From NCBI GenBank assembly GCA_021827445.1, contig JAKAVW010000185.1:1-6164 (forward strand): 6,164 nucleotides of DNA, read 5' to 3'. Below are positions 1 through 6,164 of the stretch, piece by piece. Positions within the stretch are counted from its first letter, which is position 1, and each line of letters opens with the position of its first letter. The translations under genes and the position numbers were made by a program. The notes under the pieces were generated by a model that did not search any database, was not told where the DNA came from, and saw only the letters and a program-made list of their open reading frames with translations. The DNA is from Pseudomonadota bacterium. Lineage in GTDB: Bacteria > Pseudomonadota > Gammaproteobacteria > Acidithiobacillales > Acidithiobacillaceae.

Positions 1-351
1 CACGCTCTGCAGGGCGGCACGATCCTGAGTGGTATTGGAGCCGTTCGCGGCCTGCACCGCCGTGGTACGAATCTGCTGCAGGAGGCTGGTCTGGTTCTGA
101 ATAGCACCGGTGGCCGTCTGCACCAGGGAGACGCCCTGATTGCCATTGGACACCGCCTGGTTCAGGCCATTGATCTGCGTCTGAAACCGCTGGGCGATGG
201 CGTAGCCGGCGGGGTTGTTGGCCGGGCCGTTGATGCTCTTACCGGTGGAAAGTTGCTGCAGATAGGTATTCAAACTGCCTTGGGTACTGTTCAACGCATT
301 GATCGTATTCAAGGCCGAGACATTGGTATTGATAATTCCTGAAATTGCCAT
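1..351 (-). CDS. fliC: Flagellin, N-terminal part (3' end cut by the window edge)
   Basis: This encodes the structural subunit of the flagellar filament, exported through the flagellar type III apparatus and polymerised outside the cell. The visible 117 residues begin MAISGIINTNVSALNTINAL and cover the conserved D0/D1 helices. Family landmarks are the INTNVSALN start, LQQLSTGKSING (residues 31-42), PAGYAIAQRF (47-56, equivalent to the usual DDAAGLAIANRF), INGLNQAVSNGNQGVSLVQTA (60-80) and the IRTTAVQAANG helix (94-104). The ATG at 351 is preceded by a good AAGGAG at 359-364 with 7 nt spacing. The frame is open to base 1, so the variable region and C-terminal D0/D1 are not visible. Upstream are a sigma-28 promoter and a leader with GGA motifs. 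Flagellin is much likelier than FlgL because of the start sequence and the class-3-type promoter. The symbol fliC is used generically; the genome may hold several flagellin paralogues. Confidence 0.95.
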   Translation of the reverse strand, partial: MAISGIINTNVSALNTINALNSTQGSLNTYLQQLSTGKSINGPANNPAGYAIAQRFQTQINGLNQAVSNGNQGVSLVQTATGAIQNQTSLLQQIRTTAVQAANGSNTTQDRAALQSV

Positions 352-358
352 GGTAATG

Positions 359-364
359 CTCCTT
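359..364 (-). promoter_or_regulatory. Flagellin ribosome binding site
   Basis: The minus strand reads AAGGAG seven bases before the ATG at 351, a near-ideal Shine-Dalgarno sequence that fixes the flagellin start. It contains the GGA core that CsrA-type proteins recognise (minus-strand GGA at 362-360), so it may also be a repression site. Confidence 0.85.
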
Positions 365-380
365 TCTTAGGGGGTCAGGT

Positions 381-392
381 GGCATCCTTGCC
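381..392 (-). promoter_or_regulatory. CsrA/RsmA-like GGA hairpin in the flagellin leader
   Basis: On the minus strand the leader reads GGCAAGGATGCC, which folds as a GGC/GCC stem (with a further A-T pair possible) presenting AGGA in the loop. The SELEX consensus for CsrA is RUACARGGAUGU, and the core CAAGGAUG matches without error. The site lies about 30 nt upstream of the start codon. The next GGA, inside the Shine-Dalgarno sequence, is 25 nt further on, within the range one CsrA dimer can bridge. Another GGA lies upstream at 408-410. Binding and direction of effect are inferred; the motif and fold are read directly. Confidence 0.5.
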
Positions 393-422
393 GTTCATGC
401 GGGTGAATCCCACATGTCATTC

Positions 423-449
423 ATAACGGCACACGGCATAAAAACTTGA
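423..449 (-). promoter_or_regulatory. Sigma-28 (FliA) promoter for flagellin
   Basis: The minus strand has TCAAGTTT (449-442), an 11-nt spacer (441-431) and GCCGTTAT (430-423). The enterobacterial sigma-28 consensus is TAAAGTTT-N11-GCCGATAA, giving 7/8 and 6/8 matches with exact spacing. Transcription should start near 415-418, leaving a leader of about 65 nt. This makes the flagellin a late flagellar gene, expressed after hook completion when FlgM is exported. The -35 element overlaps the terminator-like hairpin of the upstream gene. Confidence 0.85.
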
Positions 450-459
450 GCCCCTCAAG
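440..459 (-). terminator. Short intrinsic-terminator-like hairpin at the end of the glycosyltransferase gene
   Basis: The minus strand reads CTTGAG-GGG-CTCAAG (459-445) followed by TTTTT (444-440). This gives a perfect 6-bp stem, a 3-nt loop and a U-run. The stop codon TGA (457-455) lies inside the 5' arm. The stem is short with only three G-C pairs, so termination may be partial and read-through into flagellin is possible. The 3' arm and T-run are also the -35 box of the sigma-28 promoter. Confidence 0.5.
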
Positions 460-3400
460 GCAACCACGCCCGCAACCAGTCATCGAGACGATCTTCCAGC
501 ATCCAGTGCGCCCGCACCTGATCGCGCAGAGCGTCGCCGGCGGCGGCAAGCATAGCCCGGTCCGAGATGGCCTCCCGGATCGCCTTCATCCAGTCGCGAT
601 ATCGGTTGGCCACCCGCCAGACCGGAAAATCTCCCTGATAAGGCGTGATATCCGAGCAGACCACGGGAAAGCCCAGCACGCCATACTCCAGTATCCGCAG
701 ATGGCTCTTGGCGTCGTTGAAGGGGTTTTCTTCCAGCGGCGCGATGGCTAGATCCAGATCGAGGCTGGCCAGTTTGGCGGGATACTGCGGCAATGGTACG
801 CCGGGATGAAATTCATGCACATAAGGGCGCAGAACCTCGGGACACAGTCCGAAAAACACCCACTCCACCGCATTGGCGAGATCACGCACCACGTCGGCCA
901 CCAACTCCAGATCGCCCGTATGCCCTACCCCACCGGCCCAGCCGACACGCGGCTTGGCACCAGCACGACGACGCGGTAGCAGACCACCCCAGACCGCCCG
1001 TTCGAGGCAGTTGGGCTGTACGCGCACCTCATCGCCGAAGCCTTTGTAGGCCTGCGCCAGCGGTTCGGTAGCCACCACCAGACGATCACAAAGGCCCGCC
1101 GCCTTGCGGAAACGCTTGGCGATGTCCTTGTGAATCTGTCCCTTGTGCACGCTTTTCACGGGCAGATTCGTGATAAGGTCGTCAATCTCGAAGACGCGGA
1201 AGGCTTTATGGAGGCGCTTGTGGCGCTCCAGCGCTTCTATTTGCGGCCATTCCATCTGCCGCTGGAGGACGATACTGTCGGGGGAAAATCTTTCCATCTC
1301 GGCGGGCTCGAAAATACGCATGGTCTCCCAGCCCTGCACCTTTCCGGCCGCTCGCAGCGCCCGCATGGGCGAGATGATGCGGTATTCACCGCAACCCTCA
1401 CGGTCGGCGGGATGGACGAGGATGCGCGGGCGCGGTCGCCATTCCGGGTCCCAGGTGAGCACCGCCTGATCTTCCAGGAGGAAGTCGGTGCTGGCGAGAC
1501 TCAGATGCCGGTTGTAGGCCGGATCGAAGGCGAGTTGCGGCAGCCAGCGCGCATAAAAGGCGTTTTTTTCGGCGGCGAAACGGGCGAGTTTATCTTGCTC
1601 CGCTTTTTGCTCCACCGCGCCTTTCTGACTGGCGGAGCCTTCGTGCAGCAACATGGCCCAGGGTGTCCAGACAATTTTATGCCCTGCCTCACGGACTTTC
1701 AGACAAAGATCAATATCGTTGTAGGACACTTTGAACTGCTGCTCGTCGAGCCCGCCCACCTCTTGATACAGCGACTTGGATATGAGCAAACAAGCGCCAG
1801 TCACCGCCGAGTAATTCTGCGTGAGCATGGCACGCCCAAAGTAACCACGATCCTCTGGCACATGGCCGATAAAGGGATGTTCCGCAGGCCCTTTCATGCC
1901 CAAAATCACCCCGGCATGCTGAATTTTGCCATCGGGGTACAATAATTTAGCCCCCACGATGCCCACTTCCTGGCGCAGAGCGTGGCTGACCATTTCGTCC
2001 AGCCAATCCTCGTGCAGAGCCGCCGTGTCATTATTGAGCAGCAGGATATAATCGCCATACGCCGCATCCACCGCCATATTATTCATGGCCGAGAAGTTGA
2101 AGGCGCCAGGGAAACGCAACACCCGCAAGCGTCCGCCCATGCATTCTTCCTGCGCTGTCAACATATCCAGATAAGTACGGGCTTCTGCATCGTCACTATC
2201 ATTATCAATAATCAGAACTTCATAGGCCGGATAGCGGGTTTTTTCGATCAGAGATTCGATGCAACGCTGTAAAAAACCCAATTGATTACGGGTGGGGATG
2301 AGGATGGAAACCAACGGGGTAGCATTCAGCGGATAACGCACCCGGAAAGAAGGCGGGAACGGACCGGATTGCACCTCTGCGGAGATGTGCAATCGCTCGA
2401 AGTGACGGACCAGGGCCTGCCGCCCCGCCTCCAGAATCTCCGGCACCGATTTGCGGCAGTGACTGCTCCCCTGGTGGCGGTGGTAAAGCACTTCGGGAAT
2501 ATGGCCGATACCCGCATCTCCCATCCGTTCCCAGGCGCGCAGGAGGAAATCATAATCCTCGGCACCATCAGCCCGCGGATCAAAGCCACCGAGGGCGTCA
2601 AAGAGCGTTTTTTTAATGAGCATCAGGCCACCGATATAGGGCAGACTGCGCAGGTAGTCGAGATTAAAATCGGGTTTACAGTGGGGGTTGACGTGCTCGC
2701 CTGCTGCCGTGAGGGAGTCTTCGTCGGTGTAGATAATCTGCCATTCAGGATGATTCTGGATGGATTGAGCAAGGCGGAACGTGGCATCGGGGGCGAGTTC
2801 GTCACCGGCGTCCAGGACGGCGAGCCAGTCGGTATCCATCTCCGCAAGAGTAATGTTCATGATGACCATAGGATCATCCCCGGCGGCTATCGCCCCCACT
2901 CGCACCGGCGACCATTGCTGCGACAGGCTGGAGTGCGTGGCCTGCGCGGAAGCCTCGCGACCGTTCTCCATCACCAGCAGAGAAATGGCCGTCGAGGAGG
3001 TACCATTCGCAAGCGTTTGCTGAGCCCACAAGCTTTCTTGAGGGGACCAGCGCTGTGCGGCCAGCCACGGCAGCAGCGGTCCCAACGGCCGGAGACATTC
3101 ATGACCAATCGTATCCTCCACCACAAAACCGGCACGCTCCGTCACCACCGCAAATAATCTCTCGATGGCATGGGCCAGCGTGCCATCGACCTGACCGGAC
3201 TCTTCCTCAAAGTCTTCGGGCTTCAGGTCCAGGGCCAGTAATGGGGCAAGGGCCTGCGCACGCGCCCAGAACATGCTGCCCGCGAAAAAACCGTAGCGTC
3301 GCGGATCAACCAGTATCCCCATCCGGTCCATCAGCGGGCCGACTCGCGGACGATTCGCATCCTTAACCATCTCCAAGGGTAACCAGAATCCCGCCGGTCC

Positions 3401-4927
3401 GATCATCCCAACCCGCTGCGCACTGGTGAACCGTTCGCGAACGTGGGCCACCACCGATGGCGCCAATAATTGATCCAGCAAATCGCGACGCCAGCGATCG
3501 CCATCCCCATGGGACAGGAAGTCAACATGAATCTGCTCCGGCTTCATCTGCTCCGGCTTCATCTGCCGCAAATGCGGGGACTTCTTGCTGTGAATAAAGA
3601 GCAGACACTCGTGGCCGGCAGCTATTGCTGCCTTGGCCAGCGCCAGTCGCGGCGCGATATCGCGGCCCCGGTTAGGCCGCACGAAAATTTGCGCCGAAGG
3701 AAACCGCTGGGAGATTCTTGACACCAGCGATTCCGCAGGTTCGGTCACGGAAACGTAGAGGTTAAAATCTTCGCCCAGACTAGACAATGCATCGGCGATC
3801 TCATCCCAGAGTTCGACATAAAAAAGATGCAGTATGACGGCCGTCTGGCTTTGTCGCAGGGGACCGGAGTAACAAGATTCAATGGTCGCTACACTTTCAA
3901 TTTTGACACCAATGGCCGGATTAAATGGGACAGTCTCAACAGTATGCGGAATATTGATCGAAGCAGACTTTAGTTGGTGCAGAAATTGGGGGAAGCGCGG
4001 ACTCGTCATGGCTGTACTGTTCTGAATCACTTCCGACGGGTACTGTGGTTTGAGCAGCATGGCGCTGCACAAATCGTCGAGCGACCGAAGTTCAAAGAAA
4101 TCCTCGAAAGGACGAGGCGTGATGCGCATAGCATCGACTCGACGCTCGATGGGAATACCGAGCAGGGCGACCTCGCGACTTGCGCCAAATATATTGCGAG
4201 AGAGTTTTTTCCAGTTATATGGGTTAAAGGCATCCACGACGTGCGCAAAAACTACATAGCCGAACTGCCGTAGGCATTTGAGCGTTTGGGCTCCCGAGTC
4301 GACGGAGTTGCATTCCGCATAGATGACGGGCCGATATTTGAACAACAGATCTCTTGCACCCTTGAGCACTGCGCTTTCCATGCCCTCGACATCAATCTTG
4401 ATCAGCGTCGGCGCACCGGCGAGTTGCAGTCTATCGAGGGTGATGGCCCGAATTTGAATGCTCGTACCGCTCGCCTGGCCAGATACGGTATTTCCCCGTA
4501 TATCGATCGCTGCGCTGCCGAAGCTGGAGGCAGCAGAAGTATCAATCGCCTCAAGTTCGAGGATTCCGGGTGTGGCCGCCGCGGCTGCGTGGATCAGGTT
4601 GGCTTGCCCAACCTGATTGTCCATGACATTGCGCTGCAGAACACTGGAAGAAGCCGGCTGAGCCTCAATTGAATAGACGTGCCCGGTTGTTCCTACATGG
4701 TCGGCGAATGCCAGAGTGTGGGTGCCCACATAGGCACCGACATCAATTACGGTAGCACCGCGCTCGACGAATTGGAGCATGAACGTGATCTCGTTCCACG
4801 CCCATTCACCGTACTCCAACAATGAACGGGTAGCTGCGCCGACGTCGTTTTTGAAAACATGCAGGTTTCCTGACCTAGTGGGTGTTCGCTTGGTCCATTG
4901 CAGCACTGAATCGGCATTAGAATTCAT
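455..4927 (-). CDS. Five-module glycan-assembly enzyme: FkbM methyltransferase, RgpF-like, two GT2 and one GT-B glycosyltransferase
   Basis: This 1490-residue protein (about 165 kDa) shows no signal peptide or obvious membrane segment, so it probably acts in the cytoplasm on a nucleotide-sugar-derived glycan. Modules in order are as follows. FkbM SAM-dependent methyltransferase, about 43-255: VIDVGAYVGTHT at 60-71 binds SAM, and IKIDVEGMES is at 176-185. RgpF (rhamnan synthesis F) domain, about 345-625: NRGRDIAP at 419-426, HSKKSPH at 446-452, GSMFW at 550-554, DGTLAHAIERL at 581-591. First GT2, about 648-860: LDAGDE with its DxxD at 705-710, YTDEDS at 733-738. Second GT2, about 871-1100: VSILIPTRN, IIDNDSDD, LLNNDT at 963-968, NDIDLCLKVREAG from 1070. 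GT-B (GT4-like), about 1165-1490: GCGEYRI, FEIDDL, GWAGGVGHTGD at 1329-1339, and a sugar-nucleotide-binding segment around E1414. The ATG overlaps the upstream stop as ATGA and follows AAAGGA. Its place directly before flagellin suggests flagellin glycosylation with methyl capping; O-antigen or capsule synthesis is the alternative. Domain calls are strong; sugar and acceptor are unknown. Confidence 0.93.
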   Translation of the reverse strand: MNSNADSVLQWTKRTPTRSGNLHVFKNDVGAATRSLLEYGEWAWNEITFMLQFVERGATVIDVGAYVGTHTLAFADHVGTTGHVYSIEAQPASSSVLQRNVMDNQVGQANLIHAAAAATPGILELEAIDTSAASSFGSAAIDIRGNTVSGQASGTSIQIRAITLDRLQLAGAPTLIKIDVEGMESAVLKGARDLLFKYRPVIYAECNSVDSGAQTLKCLRQFGYVVFAHVVDAFNPYNWKKLSRNIFGASREVALLGIPIERRVDAMRITPRPFEDFFELRSLDDLCSAMLLKPQYPSEVIQNSTAMTSPRFPQFLHQLKSASINIPHTVETVPFNPAIGVKIESVATIESCYSGPLRQSQTAVILHLFYVELWDEIADALSSLGEDFNLYVSVTEPAESLVSRISQRFPSAQIFVRPNRGRDIAPRLALAKAAIAAGHECLLFIHSKKSPHLRQMKPEQMKPEQIHVDFLSHGDGDRWRRDLLDQLLAPSVVAHVRERFTSAQRVGMIGPAGFWLPLEMVKDANRPRVGPLMDRMGILVDPRRYGFFAGSMFWARAQALAPLLALDLKPEDFEEESGQVDGTLAHAIERLFAVVTERAGFVVEDTIGHECLRPLGPLLPWLAAQRWSPQESLWAQQTLANGTSSTAISLLVMENGREASAQATHSSLSQQWSPVRVGAIAAGDDPMVIMNITLAEMDTDWLAVLDAGDELAPDATFRLAQSIQNHPEWQIIYTDEDSLTAAGEHVNPHCKPDFNLDYLRSLPYIGGLMLIKKTLFDALGGFDPRADGAEDYDFLLRAWERMGDAGIGHIPEVLYHRHQGSSHCRKSVPEILEAGRQALVRHFERLHISAEVQSGPFPPSFRVRYPLNATPLVSILIPTRNQLGFLQRCIESLIEKTRYPAYEVLIIDNDSDDAEARTYLDMLTAQEECMGGRLRVLRFPGAFNFSAMNNMAVDAAYGDYILLLNNDTAALHEDWLDEMVSHALRQEVGIVGAKLLYPDGKIQHAGVILGMKGPAEHPFIGHVPEDRGYFGRAMLTQNYSAVTGACLLISKSLYQEVGGLDEQQFKVSYNDIDLCLKVREAGHKIVWTPWAMLLHEGSASQKGAVEQKAEQDKLARFAAEKNAFYARWLPQLAFDPAYNRHLSLASTDFLLEDQAVLTWDPEWRPRPRILVHPADREGCGEYRIISPMRALRAAGKVQGWETMRIFEPAEMERFSPDSIVLQRQMEWPQIEALERHKRLHKAFRVFEIDDLITNLPVKSVHKGQIHKDIAKRFRKAAGLCDRLVVATEPLAQAYKGFGDEVRVQPNCLERAVWGGLLPRRRAGAKPRVGWAGGVGHTGDLELVADVVRDLANAVEWVFFGLCPEVLRPYVHEFHPGVPLPQYPAKLASLDLDLAIAPLEENPFNDAKSHLRILEYGVLGFPVVCSDITPYQGDFPVWRVANRYRDWMKAIREAISDRAMLAAAGDALRDQVRAHWMLEDRLDDWLRAWLP
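3531..3566. repeat. In-frame 15-bp tandem duplication (MKPEQ twice)
   Basis: The plus strand has ATCTGCTCCGGCTTC at 3531-3545, repeated exactly at 3546-3560, followed by a partial third copy, ATCTGC (3561-3566). In the glycosyltransferase protein it encodes MKPEQMKPEQ (residues 456-465). It falls just after the conserved HSKKSPH segment of the RgpF-like domain and before GDRWRRDLL, where homologues as I recall them run on almost directly. Exact identity suggests a recent slippage duplication in a tolerant loop. Confidence 0.85.
4593..4617. repeat. Perfect 10-bp inverted repeat inside the FkbM coding region
   Basis: ATCAGGTTGG (4593-4602) and CCAACCTGAT (4608-4617) are exact reverse complements with a 5-nt spacer. 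In the mRNA this folds into a stable hairpin spanning codons for residues about 104-112 (NQVGQANLI). No T-run follows on the minus strand, so it does not look like an intrinsic terminator. A regulatory role is not shown. Confidence 0.7.
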
Positions 4928-6164
4928 GATTTTTCCTTTGGCTGATCTTCACATATCTGTTCGATTGCCCAAAGCACGTCGCTGGAAGACATCAATAGAC
5001 AATACCAACCATTGGGACAGCATCGAGGCGAAAAGCACGGCGAACAGTGTGTAGGTCGATGCAAGCCCAAAACATTGGGACCATGGGCGACCCATTCCTC
5101 GACATTGGTGTATCCACCAATGATCTCGACGACACGATGCCCACGCAGAGCGACTGCATGGGTAGTTCCCGTGTCATTGCCGACATAGACGTCAGAGGAA
5201 TCAATTACCCACGCAGCATACTGCGTCAGCGGAAGAGGGGACTGCATGGCGGCGCCAGTTTCACGCGCTAGCCGTTCAATATCCTCGCGATCATTGGGCG
5301 CCCCGAGAAAAATCGGCATATGACCACACTGCATGAGCAGGCGAGCAAGGTCGATCCAACTTTGCCTAGGCCACTGCTTGGACGGCACTGAGCCGCTTGG
5401 GCAAAGAACCACGCGCAACGGCCCCACTGGTAACGCAGGCGCATTCTCACATTCTGTGCTAGAAATTCTTTCGACCAGCAAGTGCAACTGTCGTTCATGC
5501 GGAATGTCTGCTCCGACATATGGCAGCCGGTAGTCTGCAATGGGATCATAGGCGGCGGTCAACAAGCTGCCAACTGAGAATACGATTTCTCGGGCATCGC
5601 GCTCGACCCTGAAATCGATTGCAAGATCGAAGCGGCTGTCGGGTAGCGTGACCTCGGCATGCACACCACCGTGCCCGACTCCCCCATATGAAAAGACATC
5701 AAGTGTCACACAGTGCGCGAATCCGGCGTCCTGGAAAACTTCACGGGTAAATGATGCACAGAAGATCGTGAAGTCCGCCTTGGGAAATTTTTGCCTCAAT
5801 CGACCTAGCGCAGACAGGGATAGATAGACGTCACCTATATGATCAAGTTTGATGACCGCGATCTTGCGTACCAAGTTGGCATCAATGATTTCGGAGGCGA
5901 TGACACGGGCGCCACCTGGGCTCAATGCAGGCAATGGTCGTCCATGCAGGCTTTGTACGCGCAGACGGTGATCGGCGATGCCACGATGTGCGCTAGCTCT
6001 CGCGGCGTGGAACAGGGGATTATGGTCAATGAAGCAATCCGGGTGTGCTTGCCGGTATTTACTGACCGAAAATATTGCGCTTGGGTCGCGTCTTTCCTTA
6101 TGTCCGAACTCGCACCAATGGTAAAGTGGATCGACGCCTGATGCTGCGACGTCTGGATAGATCG
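4924..6164 (-). CDS. GT9 (heptosyltransferase-family) glycosyltransferase with N-terminal PDV repeats; 5' end outside the window
   Basis: The frame is open from the TGA at 4924-4926 to the right edge, giving 412 visible residues and no in-frame ATG before the GT9 domain. Residues 1-55 carry a repeat typical of large proteobacterial glycan enzymes: YPDVAASGVDPLYHW (2-16), G-KERRDPS-IF (about 20-31), then a weaker copy, YRQAHPDC with NPLFHA (36-53). The GT9 domain starts near residue 100 with IAVIKLDHIGDVYLSL. It has SKQWPRQSW (261-269), the family signature VGNDTGTTHAVALRG (327-341) and a C-terminal cysteine cluster, CSPC...CC...C (373-388). GT9 enzymes transfer heptose or related sugars from nucleotide donors and are cytoplasmic GT-B proteins. 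An isolated 336-residue version would need a TTG start at 5934 with no convincing ribosome binding site. It overlaps the next gene by 4 bp and so is likely in one operon with it. Fusion to the repeats and adjacency to flagellin argue against a routine WaaC/WaaF core-LPS enzyme; donor and acceptor are unknown. Confidence 0.9.
   Translation of the reverse strand, partial: IYPDVAASGVDPLYHWCEFGHKERRDPSAIFSVSKYRQAHPDCFIDHNPLFHAARASAHRGIADHRLRVQSLHGRPLPALSPGGARVIASEIIDANLVRKIAVIKLDHIGDVYLSLSALGRLRQKFPKADFTIFCASFTREVFQDAGFAHCVTLDVFSYGGVGHGGVHAEVTLPDSRFDLAIDFRVERDAREIVFSVGSLLTAAYDPIADYRLPYVGADIPHERQLHLLVERISSTECENAPALPVGPLRVVLCPSGSVPSKQWPRQSWIDLARLLMQCGHMPIFLGAPNDREDIERLARETGAAMQSPLPLTQYAAWVIDSSDVYVGNDTGTTHAVALRGHRVVEIIGGYTNVEEWVAHGPNVLGLHRPTHCSPCFSPRCCPNGWYCLLMSSSDVLWAIEQICEDQPKEKS
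4934..4939 (-). promoter_or_regulatory. Ribosome binding site of the 1490-residue gene, inside the upstream gene
   Basis: The minus strand reads AAAGGA six bases before the ATG at 4927, within the last codons of the GT9 gene. Together with the ATGA start/stop overlap at 4924-4927 it supports this start and suggests translational coupling between the two glycosyltransferase genes. Confidence 0.75.

Noticed and set aside
1130..1945. Long plus-strand ORF of 271 codons
   Set aside because: It lies antisense to the second GT2 and GT-B modules, whose family motifs are read clearly on the minus strand. It shows no recognisable domain; in GC-rich coding DNA such shadows are common.
2282..3157. Plus-strand ORF of 291 codons
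   Set aside because: It is antisense to the two GT2 modules and the end of the RgpF-like domain, with no family motif and no convincing ribosome binding site.
4007..4009. Internal ATG (residue 307) as a separate start for the RgpF/glycosyltransferase part
   Set aside because: No ribosome binding site lies at a proper distance, and the frame is continuous with the FkbM module. The full-length start has both a Shine-Dalgarno sequence and an ATGA overlap.
4593..4617. The FkbM inverted repeat as a terminator
   Set aside because: There is no T-run after the stem on either strand, and it lies inside an intact coding region.
4924..5934. A free-standing 336-residue heptosyltransferase starting at TTG 5934
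   Set aside because: The frame continues upstream to the window edge with motif-bearing sequence, and there is no good Shine-Dalgarno sequence before the TTG.
5839..6141. Plus-strand ORF of 100 codons near the right edge
   Set aside because: It is antisense to the PDV repeats and the start of the GT9 domain and has no recognisable features.
1..6164. tRNA, rRNA, insertion sequences, CRISPR arrays, attachment sites
   Set aside because: No cloverleaf, transposase motifs, direct-repeat arrays or terminal inverted repeats were found on reading both strands; nearly all bases are assigned to the three genes.

Overview
The window is a minus-strand stretch from a motile Gram-negative bacterium, most likely a proteobacterium. 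The evidence is an enterobacterial-type sigma-28 promoter in front of a flagellin gene, a GT9 (heptosyltransferase-family) domain, and FkbM and RgpF modules typical of proteobacterial surface-glycan loci. Hand-counted GC is about 50 to 61% depending on the segment. The genus cannot be named from this sequence.

In transcription order (right to left) there are three genes. (1) 6164 to 4924 is a 5'-truncated gene: short repeats containing the tripeptide PDV, followed by a GT9 glycosyltransferase domain. Its reading frame is open through the right edge of the window, so its start lies outside. (2) 4927 to 455 encodes a 1490-residue cytoplasmic mosaic enzyme with five modules: FkbM methyltransferase, RgpF-like domain, two tandem GT2 glycosyltransferases and a GT-B (GT4-like) glycosyltransferase. 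It overlaps gene 1 by four bases (ATGA), so the two are probably translationally coupled. (3) 351 to 1 is the first 117 residues of a flagellin gene, cut by the left edge.

The 103-bp gap between genes 2 and 3 (352-454) is dense. A short terminator-like hairpin contains the stop codon of gene 2, and its 3' arm and T-run form the -35 box of a sigma-28 promoter (TCAAGTTT, 11 bp, GCCGTTAT). The flagellin leader carries a small GGA-loop hairpin closely matching the CsrA/RsmA consensus, a further GGA, and a third GGA inside the Shine-Dalgarno sequence.

The simplest reading is a flagellin-glycosylation locus: two large glycosyltransferase proteins build and cap (methylate) a glycan on the flagellin encoded immediately downstream, as fgt genes sit beside fliC in Pseudomonas. 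That functional link is inferred from position; an O-antigen or capsule role is the main alternative. No RNA genes, mobile elements or CRISPR arrays were seen. The long plus-strand ORFs are shadows of gene 2. No gene-free stretch exceeds 300 bases.
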